Below the pieces are notes generated by a model. It saw nothing but the letters and a program-made list of their open reading frames with translations, made no database searches and had not been told where the DNA came from. A stretch of 6,678 nucleotides of DNA from a bacterium (GTDB lineage: Bacteria > Chloroflexota > Dormibacteria > Aeolococcales > Aeolococcaceae): assembly GCA_021850405.1 (NCBI GenBank), contig JAJZMA010000214.1, forward strand, positions 480 to 7,157. Direction: 5' to 3'. The position numbers were made by a program, and so were the translations under genes. This document shows positions 1-6,214 of this stretch, piece after piece (position 1 is the stretch's first letter; the number at the start of each line of letters is the position of its first letter).

Positions 1-489
1 CCACTTACCATGAGCTGGTCGGAGAACTTTATCTCCCGGGCTAGAGAGTATGCCAAAGAGCATGGGCTGCCCTTTTCGAGTGGGCTCACTCCACCACACG
101 CTGTGCCTCTGCTTATAGGCTACGGATGGGATCCTGGCCACGCCAGTATCCGGGTGGAAGGGAATGCGGTCCAGCTCCAGAAGTTCCTGAAATGCAACTC
201 CATAAGAGGAATACTGGTCAAGCTGTACCCAGGGCAGCTTCAAGGTCCCTTCATGCAGGAGATACCCTGGTATCGCAAGGCAGCTCAGGTCAGGAATCCT
301 CTGGTCAGGGTCCCAGATCCCCTTCTCGCACCAGAACAACTTAGCCATGGGGAAGTAGAGGAGATGGGCAGGAAAAGTCAGGCACAGCTAAATGCGCTGT
401 TAGAGGAATTGCGGCGCCGGCAGCAGCAGCGCAGCGGCGAACGTGGTATACGATCGAATTCAGCCGGATCGGAAAGGGCCCTCTCGTAA
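1..489 (+). CDS. Hypothetical protein, possibly 5'-truncated by the window edge
   Basis: I do not recognise this protein. From the ATG at base 10 it has 159 residues, but the same frame is open to base 1 (Pro-Leu-Thr before the Met), and only nine bases precede the ATG, so no ribosome binding site can be judged. It may be the C-terminal part of a longer protein. The first ~105 residues look globular, with short hydrophobic stretches (AVPLLIGYGW at 31-40, IRGILVKLYPG at 65-75). Residues ~113-142 are Glu/Lys/Gln/Arg-rich and likely helical (EELRRRQQQR), possibly a short coiled coil, followed by a disordered Ser/Arg tail. There is no signal peptide or membrane segment. The next gene on this strand in the pre-insertion layout was the lipoprotein now at 2586, about 210 bp away, so co-transcription is not evident. 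The role is unknown. Confidence 0.5.
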   Translation, partial: PLTMSWSENFISRAREYAKEHGLPFSSGLTPPHAVPLLIGYGWDPGHASIRVEGNAVQLQKFLKCNSIRGILVKLYPGQLQGPFMQEIPWYRKAAQVRNPLVRVPDPLLAPEQLSHGEVEEMGRKSQAQLNALLEELRRRQQQRSGERGIRSNSAGSERALS

Positions 490-685
490 GGAACGATCCG
501 TCAGGCAGCTGGCCGCCCACACAGGGATTACAGGCTGCAAGGGAACACCCTGCTTACCCCGAGAGTGTACCTGCCACCGGTGACTGACCAGCATGGAACC
601 TGGAAAAGAAGCTGGGTGGGGTGCTCGTGCCAGCACGCCTCTGATGGTCCCTGGAATAAATTATGCCCACCGGAGCCGCCTACGA
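490..685. other. Intergenic region left of the IS1634-like element; former upstream region of the lipoprotein gene
   Basis: No coding region is supported here. If the IS at 686-2563 is removed, this stretch runs directly into the lipoprotein ribosome binding site, so it should contain that gene's original promoter. An AT-rich patch (AATAAATTATG, 655-665) is the only promoter-like -10 region, and no convincing -35 accompanies it. A small bulged hairpin (GCAAGGG-AACA-CCCTGC, about 537-553) has no T tract, so I do not call it a terminator. Confidence 0.35.
680..685. repeat. Probable target-site duplication, left copy
   Basis: CTACGA abuts the left end of the IS1634-like element and matches CTATGA at 2564-2569 in five of six positions. 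Duplications of this length are known for the family. With one mismatch in six, chance similarity cannot be excluded. Confidence 0.5.
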
Positions 686-699
686 CCGAACTTCCGCAA
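686..699 (+). repeat. Left terminal inverted repeat of the IS1634-like element
   Basis: CCGAACTTCCGCAA pairs without mismatch with 2550-2563. Matching stops immediately outside, which fixes the element boundary at base 686. The inner sequence continues with TTTGAG and GAACGTGAAA, both repeated in inverted orientation near the right end. A second GAACGTGA lies at 746-753, 29 bp from the first, so the left end may carry two transposase contact sites. Confidence 0.88.
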
Positions 700-777
700 G
701 GTTTTTGTATTTGAGCGAACGTGAAAATTTTGCCAAATGTAGACAGAACGTGACCACACCAGGACAGGAAAATGTGC

Positions 778-783
778 TACAAT
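778..783 (+). promoter_or_regulatory. -10-like box of the IS1634-like transposase, possibly leaderless
   Basis: TACAAT ends six bases before the ATG at 790, so transcription would begin at or next to the start codon. No -35 match lies 16-18 bp upstream. The only purine-rich stretch, AGGACAGGAA (761-770), is about 19 bases from the ATG, too far for a normal Shine-Dalgarno site. This arrangement fits a leaderless transcript; it is inferred from sequence only. Confidence 0.4.
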
Positions 784-789
784 TGACTT

Positions 790-2505
790 ATGCCGGTTCG
801 CTCATTCCCGATTCACGTTGCAGTCAGTAAACGCAGTTACAAGGGCAAGACCTACGTTACCACCCTCCTGCGACGCACCTACCGCGAGGATGGCAAGGTC
901 AAGAACGAAACCGTCGGCAATATCTCTCATCTGCCCCCACACACCATCGAGCTGGTTCGCCGCAGCCTTGCAGGTGAATCATTTGTTCCTGCATCTGACT
1001 GGCAGATTACCCGCTCCCTGCCCCATGGCAACGTGGTTGCTGTCCTGGGCACGCTTCGGACTCTGGGCATAGAGAGAATGCTCGACCGGACCCCCTCGAG
1101 GATGCGCAATCTGGGAGTGGCAATGATTGCATCCCGGCTTCTCTCTCCGAGCTCCAAACTCGCCATGACAAGAACCCTCTCGCAGACAACCCTCGGGGCG
1201 CTCCTGGACGTGGAGGGTGCGACAGAGGATGAGCTGTACCGGGCGATGGACTGGATGGGTGAACGGCAGGGCAAGGTTGAAAAGGCTTTGGCAAAAAAGC
1301 ATCTTGCAAACGGCTCTCTTGTTCTCTATGACCTTTCTTCCAGCTATATGGAGGGAACCCACTGTCCCCTGGCAACGTGGGGGTACAGCCGGGATAAAAA
1401 GCGGGGGAAGACCCAGATTGAGTACGGGCTGTTGACAGATGTGGAAGGGCGGCCTGTGGCGGTGGAGGTGTTTGAGGGCAATACCTCCGACAGCACAACT
1501 GTCAGTGGTCAGATAGAGAAGCTCAGGAAGAAGTTTGGGCTCAAAGAAGTAATTGTGGTGGGAGACAGGGGGATGATTACGGGCAAGCTCATCGACGAGG
1601 AGCTGGGCACAAGGGAGAACGAGGGGATCTCGTGGATCACTGCCCTTCGCCATGCACAGATCAGTGACCTTGAGGTGAAGGGAGCCTTTCAGCTCTCCCT
1701 GTTTGATGAAAAGGAGATAGGCGAGATCCAGAGTGATGCCTATCCTGGGGAGCGGATCATTCTGGTGCGCAATGAGTACCTGAGGCCACGGCTGACGGTA
1801 AGCAGGGAGGAGCTGCTGGTGGCGACGGAAGAGCTTCTGGCCAAAGTTACCCTTCGCGTGCAGAAGGGGACGCTTGCAGGCAAGGATGCCATAGGGGTGG
1901 CAGTGGGCAAGGTCATCAATGCCCGCAAGGCAGGTAAATTCTTTGACGTTGTCATTACGGACACGACACTGACAGTGACGAGAAAGGCAGACGAGATCTC
2001 ACGGGCAAACGCACTGGATGGCATCTACGCGCTACGGACCTCTGTATCCAGAGAGACGATGGGAGCCGCCGATGTAGTGCGTACGTACAAGAAGCTGCAG
2101 TACGTCGAGCAAGCCTTTCGGCACTTCAAGTCGGTAGATCTGCAGGTCAGGCCGGTACATCACTACTCCGATACGCGGGTAAAAACCCACCTGTTCCTGT
2201 GCATGCTGGCCTACTACGTCCAGTGGGAGCTGGAGCGGTGCTGGGCCCCGATGACATACAAGGATGAGGATCCCACCCCCAGCGTCAGTCCCGTGACAGC
2301 AGACCGGCAGCCATCCCCTGCCCGCAGGAGTGGTGACCAGCCAGTACACAGCTTTCGCACCCTGCTTTCAGAGCTGGCAACCCTGACACGCAACACAGTA
2401 ACCTCCCAACAGACCAGCACCATCCCCTTTGACATTGTGGCTACCCCGACCCCACTACAGGCCCAGGCGCTCGCTGCCCTCTCGCTCTCCTCAGCTCTCG
2501 CGTAG
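790..2505 (+). CDS. IS1634-family (IS4-like) DDE transposase, full length
   Basis: This 571-residue protein catalyses cut-and-paste movement of the surrounding element by binding its terminal inverted repeats. The N-terminal region (SYKGKTYVTTLLRRTYRE, then KVKNETVGNISHLP) is typical of IS1634-type transposases. The RNase H-like catalytic core shows Asp181 (LVLYDLSSSY), Asp259 (VIVVGDRGMIT) and Glu440 (YVEQAFRHFK, with Lys447). The last motif matches the IS4-type Y-(2)-R-(3)-E-(6)-K signature, except that the Arg is replaced by Leu (YKKLQYVE). The insertion between the second Asp and the Glu is long (~180 residues), as expected for the beta-strand insertion domain of this group. The Pro/Ser/Thr-rich C-terminus (about 490-571) looks variable. 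No frameshift or internal stop is seen, and length is normal for the family. The start is chosen because the family N-terminus begins here, although there is no nearby ribosome binding site. Confidence 0.93.
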   Translation: MPVRSFPIHVAVSKRSYKGKTYVTTLLRRTYREDGKVKNETVGNISHLPPHTIELVRRSLAGESFVPASDWQITRSLPHGNVVAVLGTLRTLGIERMLDRTPSRMRNLGVAMIASRLLSPSSKLAMTRTLSQTTLGALLDVEGATEDELYRAMDWMGERQGKVEKALAKKHLANGSLVLYDLSSSYMEGTHCPLATWGYSRDKKRGKTQIEYGLLTDVEGRPVAVEVFEGNTSDSTTVSGQIEKLRKKFGLKEVIVVGDRGMITGKLIDEELGTRENEGISWITALRHAQISDLEVKGAFQLSLFDEKEIGEIQSDAYPGERIILVRNEYLRPRLTVSREELLVATEELLAKVTLRVQKGTLAGKDAIGVAVGKVINARKAGKFFDVVITDTTLTVTRKADEISRANALDGIYALRTSVSRETMGAADVVRTYKKLQYVEQAFRHFKSVDLQVRPVHHYSDTRVKTHLFLCMLAYYVQWELERCWAPMTYKDEDPTPSVSPVTADRQPSPARRSGDQPVHSFRTLLSELATLTRNTVTSQQTSTIPFDIVATPTPLQAQALAALSLSSALA

Positions 2506-2549
2506 CCAGAACGAGACAGCCGTTTCACGTTCAGCGGAACTCAAATTCT

Positions 2550-2563
2550 TTGCGGAAGTTCGG
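2550..2563 (-). repeat. Right terminal inverted repeat of the IS1634-like element
   Basis: TTGCGGAAGTTCGG is the exact complement of 686-699. The inner blocks CTCAAA (2540-2545) and TTTCACGTTC (2523-2532) mirror those of the left end, but with a larger gap between them (7 bases instead of 1). The repeat ends 22 bp before the downstream lipoprotein ATG. Confidence 0.88.
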
Positions 2564-2574
2564 CTATGATCAAC

Positions 2575-2580
2575 GGGGGA
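2575..2580 (+). promoter_or_regulatory. Ribosome binding site of the lipoprotein gene
   Basis: GGGGGA lies five bases before the ATG at 2586. It decides the start: the upstream TTG at 2550 in the same frame lies inside the IS inverted repeat and would add 12 residues before the signal peptide. Confidence 0.7.
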
Positions 2581-2585
2581 CTGCA

Positions 2586-3725
2586 ATGAAGCTCGCCCTG
2601 CTCTTTACTGCCATAGCCGCAGCAACCCTCGCGGGATGCGGTGGAACAACCACGACCACATCAACGCCCACACTAACACCACGGCCAACGCCAACGTCCG
2701 GGCTGCACGCGCCTCTGGAGTGGAGCGTCGTGCCATCGCGGTCCAGGTCTTCTGCCGGACGGCTCTCAAGCGTGACATGTGTGTCGACCACGGACTGCTG
2801 GGCTGTTGGAAGTGTAGACGCTAGAGGCGCCACACTGATAGAGCAATGGAACGGAAGTGCGTGGAATATCCTGGCTGCTCCCTCCCTTTCTGGCATCAGC
2901 AAGCTCTACAGCGTAACGTGTGTATCGGCCCCTGACTGCTGGGCTGTTGGAAATACCGGCAATGACACGCTGGTGGAGCACTGGAATGGCGATACGTGGA
3001 GTGTGCTGACCTATCCTTCGCCTTCCAGCAGCGACCCCTATTCGCTCTACAGCGTGACCTGTGTGTTGGCGTCCGACTGCTGGGCCATCGGACACAACGA
3101 CAGGCATGCACTGATTGAGCAATGGAATGGCAGCACGTGGAAAGGGGTGGCATCTCCCCCCACCTCCAGCGTGGACCAACTCAACGGTGTGGCCTGTGCG
3201 TCGGTCGCCAATTGCTGGGCAGTCGGAGAGTCATTGCCCTCCGGCTCCAACTACCAGAGCAGCCATACCCTGACAGAGCACTGGAATGGCAGTCGGTGGA
3301 CTGTAGCGCCCTCGCCTTCGCCTTCCAGAGGCAGCATGCTCTACAGTGTTACATGTGTGTTGTCCTCTGACTGCTGGGCTGTAGGAGAGAGCGGCAGCAG
3401 CGCCCTCGCGCTGAGTGAGCAGTGGAATGGCAGTGCCTGGAGTGTGGTTCCCTCTTCCTCTCTCTCCGACGCCAGCGCTCTCTCTGGTGTGACATGTGCG
3501 TCGACCTCAGACTGCTGGGCTGTAGGAAATGGAACGAACAGTGGCCCGCTGCTAGAGGAGTGGAATGGCAGCACATGGAGTGTCATGTCCTCGCCATCTC
3601 CATCCGTCAACAACCAGATCTCCAGCGTGACGTGTGTGTCGGCCTCAGACTGCTGGGCTGTTGGAATGGCCGTCAACACTGACGCCAATGGCGTCACACT
3701 GATAGAGCACGGCACTCAACCATAG
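2586..3725 (+). CDS. Secreted lipoprotein, predicted seven-bladed beta-propeller with CX5C in each blade
   Basis: This 379-residue protein is predicted to be anchored outside the cytoplasmic membrane. Residues 1-18 form a lipoprotein signal peptide (MKLALLFTAIAAATLAGC), with lipid attachment at Cys18. A Thr/Pro-rich linker follows (about 20-43). From residue 60 there are six full repeats and one partial repeat of 45-53 residues, starting at 60, 107, 154, 199, 252, 299 and 345. The consensus is L.SVTC.S..DCWAVG...LIEQWNGS.WSV..SPS. The last repeat lacks the final W strand, while residues 44-53 (LEWSVVPSRS) supply exactly that strand. This is the usual circular closure of a seven-bladed propeller. 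Every repeat has a Cys pair spaced CX5C (65/71, 112/118, 159/165, 204/210, 257/263, 304/310, 350/356), likely disulfides in an extracytoplasmic setting. Similar repeats occur in uncharacterised Ktedonobacteria and Actinobacteria proteins (from memory). No catalytic motif is visible; ligand or partner binding is a guess. An IS lies just upstream. Confidence 0.87.
   Translation: MKLALLFTAIAAATLAGCGGTTTTTSTPTLTPRPTPTSGLHAPLEWSVVPSRSRSSAGRLSSVTCVSTTDCWAVGSVDARGATLIEQWNGSAWNILAAPSLSGISKLYSVTCVSAPDCWAVGNTGNDTLVEHWNGDTWSVLTYPSPSSSDPYSLYSVTCVLASDCWAIGHNDRHALIEQWNGSTWKGVASPPTSSVDQLNGVACASVANCWAVGESLPSGSNYQSSHTLTEHWNGSRWTVAPSPSPSRGSMLYSVTCVLSSDCWAVGESGSSALALSEQWNGSAWSVVPSSSLSDASALSGVTCASTSDCWAVGNGTNSGPLLEEWNGSTWSVMSSPSPSVNNQISSVTCVSASDCWAVGMAVNTDANGVTLIEHGTQP
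2763..3722 (+). repeat. Seven tandem protein-coding repeats (about 141 bp period)
   Basis: The tandem units start at 2763, 2904, 3045, 3180, 3339, 3480 and 3618, the last one partial. The most conserved DNA is around GACTGCTGGGC (encoding Asp-Cys-Trp-Ala/Gly) and TGGAATGGCAG (Trp-Asn-Gly-Ser). The units differ at many third positions and in loop length (the fourth is longest, with an insert GSNYQSS). The repeat is therefore old and maintained at protein level rather than a recent DNA duplication. Confidence 0.85.
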
Positions 3726-4073
3726 GTAGTACCTGATACGGGTACAAATGCGGTGTCCAGTGATACTCACCCTCCATCAAAACCCAATGCCGCCAATTGC
3801 CACGCTTACTGCCAGGGGGCCAACATGTGGCGACGGTGGGTGACCGCGTATCTGTAGACAGAAGAGCCCGGAGGTGCGTTCTCAGACCGGCTCTGTGACA
3901 GCCTGCTCCAAATGTTGCACCTCCTGGTGCGCAGCGCCACTCATTCCCCTATTTCCCCTCATCACTAGTGTTGTCTCGCACGCTACCAGCAGCGTCACCG
4001 CAGTGCCATAGTAGGCGCAGAAGGCACCACTTTCGGGCCCACAATCCCGCGGGAGACATATGATAATAGATTC
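3726..4073. other. Intergenic stretch with no supported gene
   Basis: I see no coding region in these 348 bases. The minus-strand open frame at 3882-4178 overlaps the acetyltransferase gene and has no recognisable features. Short dyads are present: GTACC/GGTAC at 3729-3745, just after the lipoprotein stop, and GCACC-TCCT-GGTGC at 3917-3930. Neither is followed by a T tract, so no terminator is called. Confidence 0.4.
4045..4067 (+). promoter_or_regulatory. Acetyltransferase promoter region: palindrome plus -10-like box
   Basis: GATAAT (4062-4067) ends six bases before the ATG at 4074, the same spacing as at the IS1634-like transposase, which suggests a leaderless transcript. No -35 match is found at normal spacing. 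A perfect 10-bp palindrome, TCCCGCGGGA, at 4045-4054 sits in the spacer region and could be an operator. The GGGAGA within it is 17 bases from the ATG, too far to act as a standard ribosome binding site. Confidence 0.35.
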
Positions 4074-4649
4074 ATGGAGCCTGTCTATCGAATTGGTCTC
4101 ATTCCCAACTCCCCGCACTTGACTGACGGCCACACTTGTGTTCGGGCATGGACCTTCGAAGATTTGCCCTCCGTTCACGAGGCCAGTTGCGATCCGAGTA
4201 TTGCCTACGGAACATCTCTGCCTGGCGTTTTCTCAGACAAGGAAGGTCGAGCGTTCATAGAACGCCAATGGAGCCGATTCTCTTCAGGGGAAGGTCTTAG
4301 CTTGGTGGTTGCTGAAAACAGCAACAATAAAGCTACCGGGTACGTCGGACTCTTCCATCGGCAACAGCTCGGAATAGTCGGACTCGGATACTGGACTGTC
4401 GCCAGCCATCGGCGCCAGGGCCATGCCCTGGATGCGGTGAAACTAATTACTCGATGGGCCTTGCGCATCCATGGGATATACCGGATAGAAGCCCTGGTAG
4501 ATCCACTTAACACAGCCTCCACCAAGGTTCTTGAAGGTGCCGGATTTTTGCGCGAGGGTCTGCTCAGGAACTTCTACCCTTCCGGGGAAACGCGTTTAGA
4601 CATGACCCTATTCTCGCTGATCCGCTCCGACATCGAAAGCGAATTTTGA
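4074..4649 (+). CDS. GNAT-family N-acetyltransferase, RimJ/RimL type
   Basis: This 191-residue cytoplasmic enzyme is predicted to transfer an acetyl group from acetyl-CoA to an amino group on a protein N-terminus or small molecule. The first strand and helix are visible at 18-36 (TDGHTCVRAWTFEDLPSVH). The acetyl-CoA binding motif A is at 102-124: a GLGYWTV strand followed by RRQGHA (113-118), which fits the R-x-x-G-x-A pyrophosphate loop. The C-terminal part has Asn146 in PLNTAST and GAGFLREG (155-162), the usual N..S...GF..EG signature of the Acetyltransf_3 subgroup. Length is normal and no frame damage is seen. The substrate cannot be inferred: members include ribosomal protein, antibiotic and polyamine acetylases. 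The gene stands alone; an IS630 element lies 61 bp downstream. The start codon is the first in frame and keeps the whole fold. Confidence 0.87.
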   Translation: MEPVYRIGLIPNSPHLTDGHTCVRAWTFEDLPSVHEASCDPSIAYGTSLPGVFSDKEGRAFIERQWSRFSSGEGLSLVVAENSNNKATGYVGLFHRQQLGIVGLGYWTVASHRRQGHALDAVKLITRWALRIHGIYRIEALVDPLNTASTKVLEGAGFLREGLLRNFYPSGETRLDMTLFSLIRSDIESEF

Positions 4650-4712
4650 ACAGCCGAAACTACGGCCAAGGAACTGAGCGATGCCTTGCTCCTGTCGCGA
4701 GGCGGCCAGCTA

Positions 4713-4740
4713 GTGGAGCTGGGCGTTAATTCGTGACCCA
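4713..4740 (+). repeat. Left terminal inverted repeat of the IS630-family element
   Basis: The outer 11 bases, GTGGAGCTGGG, and the inner 11, TTCGTGACCCA, match the right end perfectly. The four mismatches lie in the six bases between them. This repeat also encodes the last four residues (Trp-Val-Thr-Asn) and the stop codon of the minus-strand passenger gene. Confidence 0.88.
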
Positions 4741-5061
4741 AGCGGTGGGGTCGCCGAGGTAGAGCCCGCAGGCACAGTCAAGCGCCTCTGCAGGGGTCGC
4801 TTCGAAGCTGCCAGTTGGCAGGATCGAGTCTTCATATCCTTCCTTGCTCTCCAGATAGATCGCAAAGCCGAAGTAGGCAGCGTCGCCCCCATAGCGCAGG
4901 CGGCACAGAGGGATCACATCTCCGTCAGCCATTTTCCCATCGACATAGGCAAGGTTGCCGCGGTAGCGAACCGTAATCCCCTCAAGCTGGGGCCACCGTT
5001 CCCGTTGCCGCGTCACCAGTTTGTACTGCAGGGAGCTTTTGGTGCTTTCCGGGATCGTCAT
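4726..5061 (-). CDS. Conserved-looking hypothetical protein carried inside the IS630-family element
   Basis: This 111-residue soluble protein has no signal peptide or membrane segment. I do not know its function. It has a strong ribosome binding site (GGAGGG, nine bases before the ATG) and a compact, non-repetitive sequence. Characteristic stretches are YKLVTRQRERWPQL (13-26), TVRYRGNLAYVDG (30-42), IPLCRLRYGGDAAYFGFAIY (50-69), GYEDSILPTG (75-84) and EALDCACGLYLGDPTAW (92-108). From memory these resemble small uncharacterised proteins of Actinobacteria and Ktedonobacteria that end near DPTAW; this needs a search. The gene reads away from the transposase, and its last four codons plus stop lie in the element's left inverted repeat, so it moves with the element. 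The two close Cys residues (CAC) may be functional. It could be a captured host gene or an accessory factor for transposition or regulation; nothing in the sequence decides between them. Confidence 0.8.
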   Translation of the reverse strand: MTIPESTKSSLQYKLVTRQRERWPQLEGITVRYRGNLAYVDGKMADGDVIPLCRLRYGGDAAYFGFAIYLESKEGYEDSILPTGSFEATPAEALDCACGLYLGDPTAWVTN

Positions 5062-5135
5062 TACAGGGATCCCTCCAGAATTACAGGGTTACTTATGATG
5101 CTCATAATCATCAACCCTCATACGAGCACTCTGCC
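5060..5135. promoter_or_regulatory. Divergent control region between the passenger gene and the IS630 transposase
   Basis: ATTACAGGG is directly repeated at 5060-5068 and 5080-5088, exactly 20 bp apart, about two helical turns. The first copy overlaps the passenger start codon. The palindrome AGGGATCCCT (5065-5074) overlaps that gene's ribosome binding site. A 15-bp dyad, TTATGATGCTCATAA (5093-5107), contains the -10-like TATGAT (5094-5099) and is followed by CATAAT (5103-5108), either of which could serve the transposase. This arrangement would allow one protein to control both genes, but binding is inferred only from symmetry. Confidence 0.45.
5071..5076 (-). promoter_or_regulatory. Ribosome binding site of the passenger gene
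   Basis: Read on the minus strand this is GGAGGG, nine bases before the ATG at 5061. It is the best Shine-Dalgarno match of the IS630 element and supports both the reality of the minus-strand gene and its start. Confidence 0.65.
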
Positions 5136-6212
5136 ATGCATTCTTCCACGCTCACTCTCTCCAGTGCAGATACCCTCCACCTTGCCAAAGCTGTTCGCCT
5201 GCCCACCAGCACGCAGCGAGCCTCTCTTCGCGCCCAGATCATCCTTCTCGCTGCGGATGGGGTGCCCCTTCGTGCTATATCCAGACAGCTACAGTGCCGC
5301 CCGGCTACGGTGCGCAAGTGGACCCGTCGCTGGGCAGCCAAAGGGATGGACGGCCTGGACGATGCTCCCCGTACGGGTCGCCCCCGGACCATCACCCCGG
5401 AACAACGCTGTTGCGTAATTGCACTTGCCTGTAGCCGGCCCGAAGAGAATGGCTTTCCTGGCGTGACCGAGTGGAGTTCCCGTCTCCTTGCCTCCCGGAT
5501 GGTAACTACTGGAGAGGTTGTGTCCCTGAGCGCACGCTCTGTTGCCCGTATCCTTGCCAGGGCATCTATCAAACCTCATCGCTGTGACTACTGGAAACGC
5601 TCCAGCGATCCCCTCTTTGCAGAGAAAATGCACCCCATTATCGACCTCTATCTCAACCCTCCCTCCAATGGTCCTGTCTGGTGCGTTGATGAGAAAACCT
5701 CTATACAGGCTCTCCAGCGTCGCTATCCCGACCTTCCCTTGCGCAAGCCCGGAGAACTGTCAAAGAGAGAAGTTGAGTACATTCGCCACGGCACACGCTG
5801 TCTTACGGCAGGCTTCGAGGTTGCCACTGGAAGGGTCATAGGACTGGTCACACCAAATCGCCCTGCCACAGTCTTTGTCGACTTCCTTGACTACCTCGAT
5901 GCAGAAGTACCTTCCGGCCAGGTTATTCACGTTGTCGCAGACAACCTGAATACACACAGGGGGAAGGAAGTTGCTGCCTGGCAGGAGGCCCATCCTGGTC
6001 GGCTCGAAATGCACTTCCTGCCCTTCTACGCCAGCTGGCTTAACCAGGTTGAGATGTGGTTTGCCACCCTCACCAAACGCCTTCTCCGGCGTGGCGACTT
6101 TACCTCACTGGACTGCCTGGAAGCACAGATCCATATGTTCATAAAGACCCACAATCTCACTTTTGCTCACCCCTACCGCTGGACCTACACCGGCGAACCG
6201 CTGGCGGCCTGA
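5136..6212 (+). CDS. IS630-family DDE transposase, full length
   Basis: This 358-residue protein moves the surrounding element by cut-and-paste at TA sites. The N-terminal DNA-binding part has a helix-turn-helix (about 32-66: IILLAADGVPLRAISRQLQC then PATVRKWTRRW) and the GRPRTI motif (81-86) usual before the second helical domain. The DDE_3 catalytic core shows Asp185 (VWCVDEKTSIQ), Asp269 (VVADNLNTH) and Glu306 (ASWLNQVEMWFATL). The 36 residues between the second Asp and the Glu fit the IS630 range. The stop codon is two bases before the right inverted repeat. No frameshift is present; many IS630 copies are split into two frames, but this one is a single frame. No clear ribosome binding site precedes the ATG, so the start rests on the family's usual N-terminus. 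Confidence 0.93.
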   Translation: MHSSTLTLSSADTLHLAKAVRLPTSTQRASLRAQIILLAADGVPLRAISRQLQCRPATVRKWTRRWAAKGMDGLDDAPRTGRPRTITPEQRCCVIALACSRPEENGFPGVTEWSSRLLASRMVTTGEVVSLSARSVARILARASIKPHRCDYWKRSSDPLFAEKMHPIIDLYLNPPSNGPVWCVDEKTSIQALQRRYPDLPLRKPGELSKREVEYIRHGTRCLTAGFEVATGRVIGLVTPNRPATVFVDFLDYLDAEVPSGQVIHVVADNLNTHRGKEVAAWQEAHPGRLEMHFLPFYASWLNQVEMWFATLTKRLLRRGDFTSLDCLEAQIHMFIKTHNLTFAHPYRWTYTGEPLAA

Positions 6213-6214
6213 CA

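Larger units (their letters stand above)
686..2563 (+). mobile_element. Complete IS1634-like insertion sequence (1,878 bp)
   Basis: The element is bounded by a perfect 14-bp inverted repeat: CCGAACTTCCGCAA at 686-699 and its complement at 2550-2563. It contains one full-length transposase gene. Further in, both ends share two more blocks in inverted orientation: TTTGAG (710-715 versus 2540-2545) and GAACGTGAAA (717-726 versus 2523-2532). The flanks read CTACGA (680-685) and CTATGA (2564-2569), a 6-bp target duplication with one mismatch, which fits the 5-6 bp duplications of the IS1634 group of IS4-like elements. Intact ends and an open transposase frame suggest a potentially active copy. The single flank mismatch suggests the insertion is not brand new, or that the flanks match by chance. 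Confidence 0.88.

Noticed and set aside
2766..3715. Several long open frames opposite or out of frame with the propeller lipoprotein.
   Set aside because: They mirror the repeated DNA of the real gene; their apparent internal repeats are a by-product of the tandem repeat.
3729..3745. GTACC/GGTAC dyad just after the lipoprotein stop as a terminator.
   Set aside because: The stem is only five base pairs and there is no T tract.
3882..4178. Minus-strand open frame of 98 codons covering the intergenic gap and the start of the acetyltransferase gene.
   Set aside because: It overlaps a well-supported gene by about 105 bases and has no ribosome binding site, domain or composition that supports coding.
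4650..4712. In-frame continuation after the acetyltransferase stop; joined across the IS630 insertion it would give a short peptide ending GANLAL.
   Set aside because: It lacks its own start and would need stop-codon read-through; too short to support.
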